A stretch of 64,000 bases of DNA from an uncultured Bacteroidota bacterium. GTDB lineage: Bacteria; Bacteroidota; Bacteroidia; JADZBD01. The DNA lies in NCBI GenBank assembly GCA_937924855.1, contig CALEYQ010000056.1, positions 1 to 64,000 on the forward strand. Direction: 5' to 3'. The notes under the pieces are model-generated. The model saw only the letters and a program-made list of their open reading frames with translations, did no database searches and was not told the origin of the DNA. A program made the translations under genes and the position numbers. Below, in pieces: positions 34,878-42,603 of this stretch; position 1 is the stretch's first letter, and each line of letters begins with the position of its first letter.

Positions 34878-35284
34878 TAAAAAAGATATCTCTTCTTCCT
34901 GCATTGTTTCTACTGCTAATTTCATTTTGTAAAACGCCAATGAATATTTCTTACACGTATTCCGATGGGAGTGGTAACCAGTTCCTTATCAGTCCGGGGT
35001 CCTTTGAATACATTCCCGTAAAACCCGAAAACAGCTCAAGCGGCATTTATGATGGGGGCGATCCGCTCAAAAAGAAAATTTCCAAAAAGGAATTTAAATC
35101 CCTCTCGCAATTGCTTGAGCGGGGAATTTCCGAAAAAGACATTCTTCAAAACCGGGAAAAGGGAACAGGAATGATAGAGAAAAAACAAGGAACATCATAT
35201 GCTTCCTGTATTTTACCTATGGAAAATCCGGTAAAAAAAGAAATTGAGTCTGAACTCAAAAAGCACCGCCAAAAAAACAAGTAA
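34874..35284 (+). CDS. Small exported or lipoprotein-like protein, unknown
   Basis: This 136-aa protein has an N-terminal hydrophobic signal (ISLLPALFLLLISF) followed by Cys19, but Phe at the -1 position is a poor lipobox residue, so lipidation is uncertain. The rest is charged and probably forms a small domain with a Lys-rich tail (KHRQKNK). I do not recognise a family. It overlaps the DUF1801 gene by 4 nt and the NmrA-like gene start (TAATG) by 1 nt. Confidence 0.55.
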   Translation: MIKKISLLPALFLLLISFCKTPMNISYTYSDGSGNQFLISPGSFEYIPVKPENSSSGIYDGGDPLKKKISKKEFKSLSQLLERGISEKDILQNREKGTGMIEKKQGTSYASCILPMENPVKKEIESELKKHRQKNK

Positions 35285-35943
35285 TGAGACTTCTTTTACT
35301 TGGAGCTACGGGAAGAACGGGACTTCACCTTCTCGAACTTGCACTTGAAAGAAAGTATGAGGTGAATGTGTTGGTAAGGGATCCTGCAAAAATTCCCGAA
35401 AAATTCAGGGAAAAGATTTCGCTTTGCGAGGGAAGTCCGACCGATGCAGAAAAACTGGGAACCGCCATGGAGGAATGCGAAGTGGTATTAAGTGTGCTGA
35501 ATATTTCCCGGACTTCCGACTTTCCCTGGTCACCCCTGCGTACTCCAACCGATTTTTTATCATCGTCGATGAATAACATCATCAGAGAATGCAAATTCAA
35601 AGGAGTAAAACGATTAATTGTTTGCACGGCCTGGGGGGTTAAAGAAACAAAAAAAGATTTGCCGGGATGGTTTCGGTGGCTGATTGACAACAGCAATATA
35701 GGCCCTGCCTATAAAGATCATGAAACTTCGGAAGATCTTTTAGCGGGAAGTGATCTTGAATGGACCGTAATCCGTCCGGTGGGATTAACCAATAATCCAA
35801 CCATTAAGAAACCTAAAATTTCATTGGGATCTCACCCAAAACCCAACCTGACAATCAGCAGAAGGTCGGTAGCATCGTACATGCTCGACATTATTAATAA
35901 TCCGGATACCATTGGAAAGGCTTTTACACTTTCGTCTCCCTGA
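35284..35943 (+). CDS. NmrA/SDR-like NAD(P)-binding protein
   Basis: This 219-aa atypical short-chain dehydrogenase has the N-terminal nucleotide-binding turn LLLGATGRTGLHLLELAL, the segment VNVLVRDPAKIP that binds the second half of NAD(P), GVKRLIVCTAWGVKETK and DLEWTVIRPVGLTN. This is the NmrA/YwnB-like group of sugar-epimerase-related proteins that lack the catalytic YxxxK; none is visible here. A role in redox sensing or as an NAD(P)H-dependent flavin reductase-like enzyme has been suggested for relatives. It is the last gene of a coupled operon starting at 33898. Confidence 0.87.
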   Translation: MRLLLLGATGRTGLHLLELALERKYEVNVLVRDPAKIPEKFREKISLCEGSPTDAEKLGTAMEECEVVLSVLNISRTSDFPWSPLRTPTDFLSSSMNNIIRECKFKGVKRLIVCTAWGVKETKKDLPGWFRWLIDNSNIGPAYKDHETSEDLLAGSDLEWTVIRPVGLTNNPTIKKPKISLGSHPKPNLTISRRSVASYMLDIINNPDTIGKAFTLSSP

Positions 35944-36070
35944 AATATTTTCATTTCATTTATTTGGTTTTCCATTGGTTTTTTCTTATTATTGAAATGT
36001 AAGTTCTCTGCTGTTTATTATAGCAGGCGTAGTGTCTTTACCCTTTTTTTAGACCTAAAACCTTTTAGCT
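35944..36070. other. Intergenic gap before the YD-repeat-like gene
   Basis: The 127-bp gap contains a weak inverted repeat CTGCT-N9-AGCAG and T-rich stretches. There is no convincing terminator, promoter consensus or open frame. Confidence 0.4.
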
Positions 36071-36991
36071 ATGAAATTATTTACTTTTTTGGTTCTATTT
36101 CCTCTGGTATTTCTACCCGTGAAATCTCAAGACAATCCCACTTATTATTTTTCCGCTCCTGACTTTTATCAATTGACACCGTTTTCGGCCCTTGAAACAT
36201 TAACATTTAAGGAAAAAGGCATAAAAAAAATAGAAAAGGTGAGTCCCGGAAATTTTCTCACCCGATATTACCTGGACGAAAACGGAAGGGTCAAAAAAAG
36301 CGAGACCTTAAAAATCAGGGGAGAAAAAACCACGGTAACCTCAACCGGGGAATATAAATATTCCCCATCCGGAAAATTAATCACCCGGAAAATATCAGGA
36401 ACCAATGATATTTTTTTCGATTCTGTCTCATACAACCAAAAGGGTCAGGTTATTTTTTATAAGTCCTGGTGGAAAAATCTAACAGGTCAGAAAAAGATGA
36501 AGGGGAATTATCAATACAACAACATGAAATTTCTGGAAACAAGGGGAAATTTTAATGTATTGGAAGAAAAAGCCAATGAAAATTTCATCACTCATTTCTA
36601 CCTTGATTCAAACAACCGAATTTTAAAACGGAAGGGACCCAACCAAACCGATTCCATTGCCATTCAAACTTCAGATCAGGAAGAAACCCTAACTTATTGG
36701 TTCAAAAACAAGGAAATAAAAAATTTCCGGATAGGTATGGTGCGAACCTATTCGAACGGGCTTTTAATAAAAGAAGTACGGTACGATCGTCGGAGGGAGC
36801 ACCACAAAAAAAACCGGACTACCATTAACACATACCGTCCGGACAAAAAGATTGAAGCCTCCATTACTGAATATCGGGGAACCGCTCAAACTTTTTACAA
36901 TTATAACAACCAGGGTTTGCTTTCCGAAATTTCAGATAAAAAAGGAAACCGCGTAACGGGGGTTACACGGTTTACCTATTTCACCCAATAA
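36071..36991 (+). CDS. Exported protein with YD/RHS-like beta repeats
   Basis: This 306-aa exported protein has a signal peptide (cleavage near VKSQD). The body consists of short repeats such as TRYYLDENGRVKKSE, GEYKYSPSGKLITRK, DSVSYNQKGQVIFYKS, THFYLDSNNRILKR, and FYNYNNQGLLSEISDKKGNRV, each ending in a Gly/Asn turn. These resemble YD/RHS-type repeats or the related beta-strand repeats of Bacteroidota cell-surface proteins. There is no toxin-like C-terminal domain and no T9SS tail. Function is unknown; carbohydrate or surface binding is only a guess. It is convergent with hsp20, 10 nt away. Confidence 0.68.
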   Translation: MKLFTFLVLFPLVFLPVKSQDNPTYYFSAPDFYQLTPFSALETLTFKEKGIKKIEKVSPGNFLTRYYLDENGRVKKSETLKIRGEKTTVTSTGEYKYSPSGKLITRKISGTNDIFFDSVSYNQKGQVIFYKSWWKNLTGQKKMKGNYQYNNMKFLETRGNFNVLEEKANENFITHFYLDSNNRILKRKGPNQTDSIAIQTSDQEETLTYWFKNKEIKNFRIGMVRTYSNGLLIKEVRYDRRREHHKKNRTTINTYRPDKKIEASITEYRGTAQTFYNYNNQGLLSEISDKKGNRVTGVTRFTYFTQ

Positions 36992-37001
36992 AATTTGGGC
37001 C

Positions 37002-37457
37002 TCAGGAAATCTTAATTTCGCGTACAGAGGAATTTTTTCCGGGATCCTTTTTGGCAATTTCAATTATTAACATACCGGATTCGTATTTCGCAGTAATTTT
37101 TCCGGTATCCACGGAATCGTCCAGTGAAAAACTTCTCCGGAATGCTCCACCCGAAAATTCTTTTCTGAGGTACCTCATTTCCTTTTCTTCCTTTTCTGCT
37201 GCGTAAGTTCCCGAAATTACAAGATTGCCGTCTTCAACTTCAACCTTGATCTGGTCTTTGTTAAACCCGGGAACCGACATTTCAATCCGGTAACTTTTTT
37301 CGGTTTCGGAAATGTTTACAGGCGGTACCGACCCGGAAAACTCCGGTGTGAAAAAATCATCCCTGAAGAATTTTTCAATGATGTTGTCAAAAGCCGGCAT
37401 CATGAAACTGTTACGCATCATGGGCGTTTCAGGTTTTCTCCATTTTATGAGTGTCAT
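37002..37457 (-). CDS. Small heat shock protein, Hsp20/alpha-crystallin
   Basis: This 151-aa cytoplasmic holdase has the alpha-crystallin domain from about residue 45 (PPVNISETEKSYRIEMSVPGFNKDQIKVEVEDGNLVISG), the Arg-rich segment RYLRKEFSGGAFRRSFSLDDSVD, and a C-terminal strand. An IxI-like motif (REIKIS) closes the tail. It prevents aggregation of unfolded proteins during stress. Unusually for this window, it has a perfect Shine-Dalgarno AGGAGG about 5 nt before the ATG. It is divergent from the DUF2490 gene, across a 224-bp gap. Confidence 0.95.
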   Translation of the reverse strand: MTLIKWRKPETPMMRNSFMMPAFDNIIEKFFRDDFFTPEFSGSVPPVNISETEKSYRIEMSVPGFNKDQIKVEVEDGNLVISGTYAAEKEEKEMRYLRKEFSGGAFRRSFSLDDSVDTGKITAKYESGMLIIEIAKKDPGKNSSVREIKIS

Positions 37458-37681
37458 AAGTCCTCCTTTTTATAGGGTTAAACATTAGTTTTCATGGGTG
37501 ATTTTGCAAATGAAATGCCATCCTGTTTTCCTGCCAGAATGACCCCCGAAAACTGAAATTTTTTACATGTTCCGGCAACCCGGGTTGAAAAATTGTCATT
37601 TGCCTTATTTTTGCCGGATTGCAAAAGATTAAAATTCAATTAACCCGTAATGTCCATTTGTTTTTATCCTAAGTTCGCCCC
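37458..37681. promoter_or_regulatory. Divergent regulatory gap hsp20 / DUF2490
   Basis: The 224-bp gap must carry promoters for both genes. TATTTTTG near 37606-37613 on the plus strand matches the -7 element but is about 70 nt from the DUF2490 start. I see no CIRCE-like repeat or other clear heat-shock operator. Confidence 0.4.
37461..37470 (-). promoter_or_regulatory. Perfect Shine-Dalgarno before hsp20
   Basis: On the minus strand AAAAGGAGGA lies just before CTT-ATG, with perfect AGGAGG pairing to the anti-Shine-Dalgarno at good spacing. Other genes in the window lack such a site, as is usual in Bacteroidota, where the ribosome hides its anti-SD. Confidence 0.8.
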
Positions 37682-38416
37682 ATGAAATTTTTTACCCATA
37701 CAGCCCTTTTAGTTTTTGTGACTTTTTTCCTTAAAGTTGAGGTGGTTTCTTCCCAAAAAATAAATCCCGATACCTGGGGTGCCTGGTATATCTATTTTTT
37801 CGATGGAAATGTGGCAGGAAAAAACTGGGGGATTCAGGGAGATATTCAACACCGAACCTGGAATGGTTTCGACGACATGGAGCAATTTCTTGCCAGAGGA
37901 GGATTCTATTATAAAGCCCCAAAATCAAAAGCCCAGTTTACCCTGGGTTACGCTACAATAACTACCGGTGAGTTTGGGTCTGGAAAAAAAACAAGTCATG
38001 AAAACCGTATCTATCAGGAATTTCTGTTCCCGGAAAACCCCTTGCCCAGGGTGTTTTTAACGCATCGCATAAGAATAGAACAACGATGGGTCGACAACCA
38101 AAAATTCAGAACCCGTTACAGGTATTTTATTGCGGTTACCGTACCCCTCAACAAACCAGACCTTTCCAAGGGTGCAATCTACATCCAGGGCACAAATGCA
38201 GTTTTTATCAATGGGGAAAAAAACATTGGTAATGGAAAAAAAGTTGAACTCTTTGATCGCGACAGGATTTATGGTGCCTTCGGTTATTCCATTTCCAACA
38301 ACCTGAAAATCCAGGTAGGTGCCATGCGGCAAATCACCGATACCTGGGCAAAAAACCAGGTCCAGATCAGTTTGCACCATAAATTCCAGCTGGGAAAGGA
38401 AGCCTCAGGAGACTGA
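37682..38416 (+). CDS. DUF2490 outer-membrane beta-barrel protein
   Basis: This 244-aa exported protein has a signal peptide (TALLVFVTFFLKVEVVSSQ) and the DUF2490 pattern: WGAWYIYFFDG at the start, NWGIQGDIQHRTWNGFDDMEQFLARGGFYY, the repeated HENRIYQEFLFPENP and RIRIEQRWVDNQKFRTRYRYFIAVTVPLN, and a C-terminal strand ending in KFQL. DUF2490 proteins are outer-membrane barrels of unknown role. Its neighbours are a FecA-like TonB receptor and a porin O/P, so the region looks like an outer-membrane uptake locus. Confidence 0.87.
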   Translation: MKFFTHTALLVFVTFFLKVEVVSSQKINPDTWGAWYIYFFDGNVAGKNWGIQGDIQHRTWNGFDDMEQFLARGGFYYKAPKSKAQFTLGYATITTGEFGSGKKTSHENRIYQEFLFPENPLPRVFLTHRIRIEQRWVDNQKFRTRYRYFIAVTVPLNKPDLSKGAIYIQGTNAVFINGEKNIGNGKKVELFDRDRIYGAFGYSISNNLKIQVGAMRQITDTWAKNQVQISLHHKFQLGKEASGD

Positions 38417-38485
38417 AAATCAACTAGTTATAAAATACCACTTTTTGGGTATAGGGAGAAAGCAAAATAAGCCCCTACTTTGCTC

Positions 38486-38502
38486 TTTAGAATTATTCTA
38501 AA
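38486..38502. promoter_or_regulatory. 17-bp palindromic operator candidate upstream of the FecA-like receptor
   Basis: TTTAGAATTATTCTAAA is a perfect 8-1-8 palindrome, 27 nt before the receptor ATG. Its size and AT-rich dyad are typical for iron-dependent repressors of the DtxR or Fur type, which control TonB receptors, but the match to a specific regulator is inferred. I did not notice another copy of this palindrome in the window. Confidence 0.5.
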
Positions 38503-38528
38503 TAACCTTATCCAAAATAGTTATCTGT

Positions 38529-40727
38529 ATGACAATCAATAGATTAGTATTTGCGGGGCTGATATTTTCCCAGGTTCAGGCAGGTTTTGGCCAAACCGAT
38601 ACCGACTCAAACAAAGTAATTCAATTACCAACCTTCGAATTCTCAGACAAGCCTCTGAAAAATGAAATTGAACGACTCCCTGAGGTGGCTGGAACGCTTA
38701 TCTTCTCCGGCAAAAAAAATGAAGTTATTAAGCTTGGGAATATCGATGCAGACTTATCAGTAAATAATACCCGTCAGGTTTTTGGAAAAGTTCCCGGAGT
38801 AAGCGTTTGGGAAAACGATGGTTCCGGAATCCAGGTTGGCGTTAGCACCCGTGGATTAAGTCCCAACAGATCCTGGGAGTTTAATGTACGCCAAAACGGA
38901 TATGATATTTGTTCTGAAGTTTTTGGATATCCGGAAGCATACTACAGTCCGCCCCTTGAAGGTGTTGAACGCATTGAACTGGTTCGTGGTGCGGCCGGAT
39001 TGCAATTCGGTCCACAGATGGGAGGCTTGTTAAACTACGTAATGAAAAAAGGAAGCCCACACAAAAAGATGGTTGTGGAAACCCAGCAAACCGTAGGAAG
39101 CTTTGGTTTATATAATGCCTATACAGGTTTGGGTGGAACCGTGGGAAAAGTTTCTTATTATGGTTACTTCCATCACAGAAATTCAGACGGATGGAGGGAA
39201 AACAATGGCTATTCCATTTCAACGGGATACGGTTCTTTACAATATCAGGTAAATAAAAAACTAAGCCTGGGACTTCAATACACCCGCATGAATTATGTGA
39301 GTCAGCAACCCGGGGGGCTTTCCGACTCCTTATTTATGGTAAACCCAAAACAATCGCTGAGAAGCAGGAATTGGTTTAACGCACCCTGGAATGTAAGCAA
39401 CCTGAATATCGATTATAATTTCAGTGAAACCTCCCGGTTGAGCGTGAAGCTGTTTTCAACCCACGCGCAACGAAACAGTGTAGGATTTGCCAAATCTATA
39501 ACCGTAGCCGATACCTTTAACCAGGCCATCAACTCCTTTAATCCACGCCAGGTTGACAGGGACACTTACGAAAATTACGGAGCCGAGATAAGATACCTGA
39601 AATCCTATAAATTGTTAGGCAATACAAGTACACTTGCTGCAGGAACCAGAGTGTACCGGGGTAAAACCATCAGGCTGCAACAAGGCGCAGGGACAACCGG
39701 AGACGATTTCGACCTGACCCTCACCAATGCTACCTGGGGAAAAGACATGGTTTTCGGAACCGATAACCTCGCATTCTTTGTTGAAAACATCTTCAAAATT
39801 CTGCCAAAGCTGAGCATTACCCCCGGAATCCGCTACGAAATCATCAATTCCAGCGCATCCGGGTATTTTAAATCCGGAAATGGCGGGAACTTCAGTCGCG
39901 AGAATAACCGTAATGTGCTTCTTTTGGGGGTGGGAACCCAATATGAAGTTACCTCAACCACCAATATTTACTCCAATTACAGTCAGGGATACCGCCCGGT
40001 TACCTATAGTGAGCTAACCCCTTCCGCCTCTACAGAAGTACTTGATCCTAACCTCAGAGACGCCGGTGGGTTTAATTTTGATTTCGGTTATAGGGGAACT
40101 TACAAAAAATTCCTCGAGTTTGACATTGGCGGATTCTTCCTTCAATACGACAACCGGATCGGGGTAATATCGAAAGACAATCTTCCTTACAAAACCAACA
40201 TCGGGACTTCACAAGGCATGGGAGCCGAAATTTTTGTGGAGCTGGATATTGTGAAGGCATTTACCCAAAACAGCAAAAGAGGTTATCTCTCCTTTTTTGC
40301 CTCCATGGCTTTCATGGAGTCAAAATATACCCGTTGGGATAATCCCGCAATCGTAAACGACCCGGCCAAAACCCTGGTTGGAAAAAAAGTTGAAAATGCT
40401 CCTGATCAGATCCTCCGGTTTGGAACAACTTATATTTTGAAGGGTTTTTCAGCCACTTTCCAGTTCAATCAGGTGGGTGAAACCTTTTCCGATGCTGCCA
40501 ACACCATTACACCCAATGCCACTTCAACCACCGGTTTAATCCCCGGATATACGGTCATGGATGGTTCGCTTACCTACCTGTTTGGCGAAAAATTCAATGT
40601 TAAGGCCGGTATCAACAACATTGCAGATGCCGCCTATTTTACCCGCAGGGCAGGCGGATATCCGGGTCCGGGCCTGATGCCTGCCAACGGTAGAACTCTG
40701 TTCTTTGGGTTGGGTGCAAAATTTTAA
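38529..40727 (+). CDS. TonB-dependent receptor, FecA-like
   Basis: This 732-aa outer-membrane receptor has a signal peptide (cleavage near AGFGQ), a plug domain (about 60-190) and a 22-strand barrel. The plug blocks NNTRQVFGKVPGVSVWENDGSGIQ, GVSTRGLSPNRSWEFNVRQNGYDI, YYSPPLEGVERIELVRGAAGLQFGPQMGG are those of the FecA/siderophore receptor group. The C-terminus ends in the signature Phe of barrel proteins (LFFGLGAKF). FecA takes up ferric dicitrate; here no FecI/FecR sigma/anti-sigma pair and no N-terminal signalling domain are present, so the ligand is open. A palindrome in front suggests metal repression. A terminator follows at 40751-40777. Confidence 0.92.
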   Translation: MTINRLVFAGLIFSQVQAGFGQTDTDSNKVIQLPTFEFSDKPLKNEIERLPEVAGTLIFSGKKNEVIKLGNIDADLSVNNTRQVFGKVPGVSVWENDGSGIQVGVSTRGLSPNRSWEFNVRQNGYDICSEVFGYPEAYYSPPLEGVERIELVRGAAGLQFGPQMGGLLNYVMKKGSPHKKMVVETQQTVGSFGLYNAYTGLGGTVGKVSYYGYFHHRNSDGWRENNGYSISTGYGSLQYQVNKKLSLGLQYTRMNYVSQQPGGLSDSLFMVNPKQSLRSRNWFNAPWNVSNLNIDYNFSETSRLSVKLFSTHAQRNSVGFAKSITVADTFNQAINSFNPRQVDRDTYENYGAEIRYLKSYKLLGNTSTLAAGTRVYRGKTIRLQQGAGTTGDDFDLTLTNATWGKDMVFGTDNLAFFVENIFKILPKLSITPGIRYEIINSSASGYFKSGNGGNFSRENNRNVLLLGVGTQYEVTSTTNIYSNYSQGYRPVTYSELTPSASTEVLDPNLRDAGGFNFDFGYRGTYKKFLEFDIGGFFLQYDNRIGVISKDNLPYKTNIGTSQGMGAEIFVELDIVKAFTQNSKRGYLSFFASMAFMESKYTRWDNPAIVNDPAKTLVGKKVENAPDQILRFGTTYILKGFSATFQFNQVGETFSDAANTITPNATSTTGLIPGYTVMDGSLTYLFGEKFNVKAGINNIADAAYFTRRAGGYPGPGLMPANGRTLFFGLGAKF

Positions 40728-40750
40728 AATCCGGTTTTTGGTTCCCGGTG

Positions 40751-40777
40751 AGGCTCCCCACGGGGAGCCTTTTTTTA
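40751..40777 (+). terminator. Intrinsic terminator after the TonB receptor gene
   Basis: AGGCTCCC pairs with GGGAGCCT around a short C-rich loop and is followed by TTTTTTT. Confidence 0.92.
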
Positions 40778-40855
40778 TTATTTAAATCAAACTTAATATT
40801 TCCATAACCTAACCTGGACCGGGCTTTCCTTCCTTTGCCTCACAAAACCAAAATT

Positions 40856-42085
40856 ATGAACCCACTAAAACTCACCCTTTCTTTTTTGATGATTCTTCTG
40901 ATAGGAACCACCCTGACGGCTTCAGGCGACAGTACGGAAGTGAAAAAAGAAGAGCCCAAAAAAACAGAGGAGCCCAGAAAAGCATGGTATCAATCCATCT
41001 CACTCAGAGGTTATACCCAGGTCCGATACAACCGCCTGCTCGAAACAAATCCAAAATTAAAGTGCGACCAATGCGATAAATCCTGGGGTGAAAACGGAGG
41101 GTTTTTTATCCGGCGAATCCGATTGATCTTCAGTGGAAATGTTCATGACAGGGTGTTTATGTATATCCAGCCCGACCTGGCTTCCTCGGCTTCCAGTTCA
41201 GGTTTGCACTTTGCCCAGATCAGGGATGCCTATTTTGACCTGGCGCTAGATAAGAATAAAACCACCCGCTTAAGATTTGGCCAAAGCAAAGTTCCCTTCG
41301 GATTTGAAAATTTACAAAGCAGTCAGAACCGCCTTCCGCTTGACCGAAATGACGGGATAAACAGTGCACTTTCTAACGAACGGGATTTGGGTGTGTTTTT
41401 ATACTGGGCACCTAAAAAAATCAGGGAAAGATTTGCTTACCTGATATCTTCGGGCTTGAAGGGCTCTGGCGATTATGGTGTTTTCGGATTTGGAGCCCAT
41501 AACGGTCAAACCGCCAACCGTCCTGAAGCCAATAACGACCCAACAATAGTGGGTCGGCTTACCTATCCTTTTTTAATCTTCGGAAAGCAAATTATTGAGC
41601 CCGGAATTCAAGCATATACCGGACAAGTTATTCTTCAGGACAGAAAAGCAAAGGGAATAAACAAAGAATACAATTACAAAGATGAGAGGGTAGCTGCAAG
41701 TTTCGTTCTATACCCCCAGCCTTTTGGAATTCAAACCGAATGGAATGTAGGAACCGGCCCTGAATATGATCCTGTTTCCGACACCATCCGGCAGCTTCCT
41801 CTTCGTGGCGGTTACTTTCAATGTACCTATATGATAAAAGTAAAGGACCAGATTATTTTCCCATTCTTCCGGACCCAGTACTATAATGGAGGCAAAAAAC
41901 ACGAAACCGATGCCCGGAGATATATTGTAAAAGAAAATGAGTTTGGTATTGAGTGGCAACCCTTCAGAAATTTCGAATTGGTAGCCATGTATACCATGTC
42001 GGACCGAACCTTTGAGGATTCTTCCAATAAGTCGAATCATCAAAAAGGAAATTTACTTCGGTTGCAGGTACAATTCAACTATTAA
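40856..42085 (+). CDS. Porin O/P-like outer-membrane porin
   Basis: This 409-aa outer-membrane porin has a signal peptide (LTLSFLMILLIGTTLTASG) then a Lys/Glu-rich short linker and the phosphate-selective porin O/P fold: GYTQVRYNRLLET, GGFFIRRIRLIFSGNVHDRVFMYIQPDL, AQIRDAYFDLALDKNKTTRLRFGQSKVPFGFENLQSSQNRLPLDR are hallmark blocks of the family, and LLRLQVQFNY the last strand. It likely forms a trimer; in Bacteroidota this family passes small anions or other solutes. The frame is open to a TTG at 40835, but the ATG at 40856 precedes the signal peptide. A CDQC pair near residue 72 may hold a small metal or disulfide. Confidence 0.88.
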   Translation: MNPLKLTLSFLMILLIGTTLTASGDSTEVKKEEPKKTEEPRKAWYQSISLRGYTQVRYNRLLETNPKLKCDQCDKSWGENGGFFIRRIRLIFSGNVHDRVFMYIQPDLASSASSSGLHFAQIRDAYFDLALDKNKTTRLRFGQSKVPFGFENLQSSQNRLPLDRNDGINSALSNERDLGVFLYWAPKKIRERFAYLISSGLKGSGDYGVFGFGAHNGQTANRPEANNDPTIVGRLTYPFLIFGKQIIEPGIQAYTGQVILQDRKAKGINKEYNYKDERVAASFVLYPQPFGIQTEWNVGTGPEYDPVSDTIRQLPLRGGYFQCTYMIKVKDQIIFPFFRTQYYNGGKKHETDARRYIVKENEFGIEWQPFRNFELVAMYTMSDRTFEDSSNKSNHQKGNLLRLQVQFNY

Positions 42086-42183
42086 AACCCTTAGTTCAGG
42101 AAAGGGCAAATAATTTGCCTTTTCCTGACTTTAATCATCTTTTTTCAGGTTCATTGATTTTAATTTTAGAAAAACAACAAATC

Positions 42184-42603
42184 ATGAACAAGTCCATTGC
42201 AGAATCCTTTTATCAGGCGCTGGGGAAATTGTTTTACTCCATTGCTGCCGCCGACAAGAAAATCCATCCCAATGAGGTTGAAAAACTACATGAATTGGTC
42301 TTAAAAAACTGGGTTCCCCTTGAACCTTTAACTGACGAATTCGCAACCGATCTGGCTTTCGGAATCGAATTTTCCTTTGATTGGCTGGCGGAAAACGCAA
42401 CCGAACCTGAAGCGGCCTTAAACGATTTTATTACTTTTAAAAAAGAAAATTCCGAATTGTTTAGCCCGGAAGTAAACTCACTCATTTGGAAAACAGCTTT
42501 ATCCGTTGCACATGCCTATGCAGGAAAAAACAAATCGGAACTGAAAATTTTGCACCGGGTTGGAAAGGAACTTCAGGCCGAGGCATTAAACATCAATTCC
42601 TGA
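42184..42603 (+). CDS. TerB-like protein
   Basis: This 139-aa soluble helical protein resembles the TerB/DjlA-like domain (FYQALGKLFYSIAAADKKIHPNEVEKLHELVLKN at the start, then acidic helices DEFATDLAFGIEFSFDWL), a family tied to tellurite resistance and to membrane stress. TerB binds metals through acidic residues, but the family assignment is only from the N-terminal helix motif with its AADxxxxxxE pattern. The ATG at 42184 is chosen over an upstream in-frame codon because it directly precedes the conserved block. Its 3' end overlaps the broken TonB receptor sequence. Confidence 0.65.
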   Translation: MNKSIAESFYQALGKLFYSIAAADKKIHPNEVEKLHELVLKNWVPLEPLTDEFATDLAFGIEFSFDWLAENATEPEAALNDFITFKKENSELFSPEVNSLIWKTALSVAHAYAGKNKSELKILHRVGKELQAEALNINS

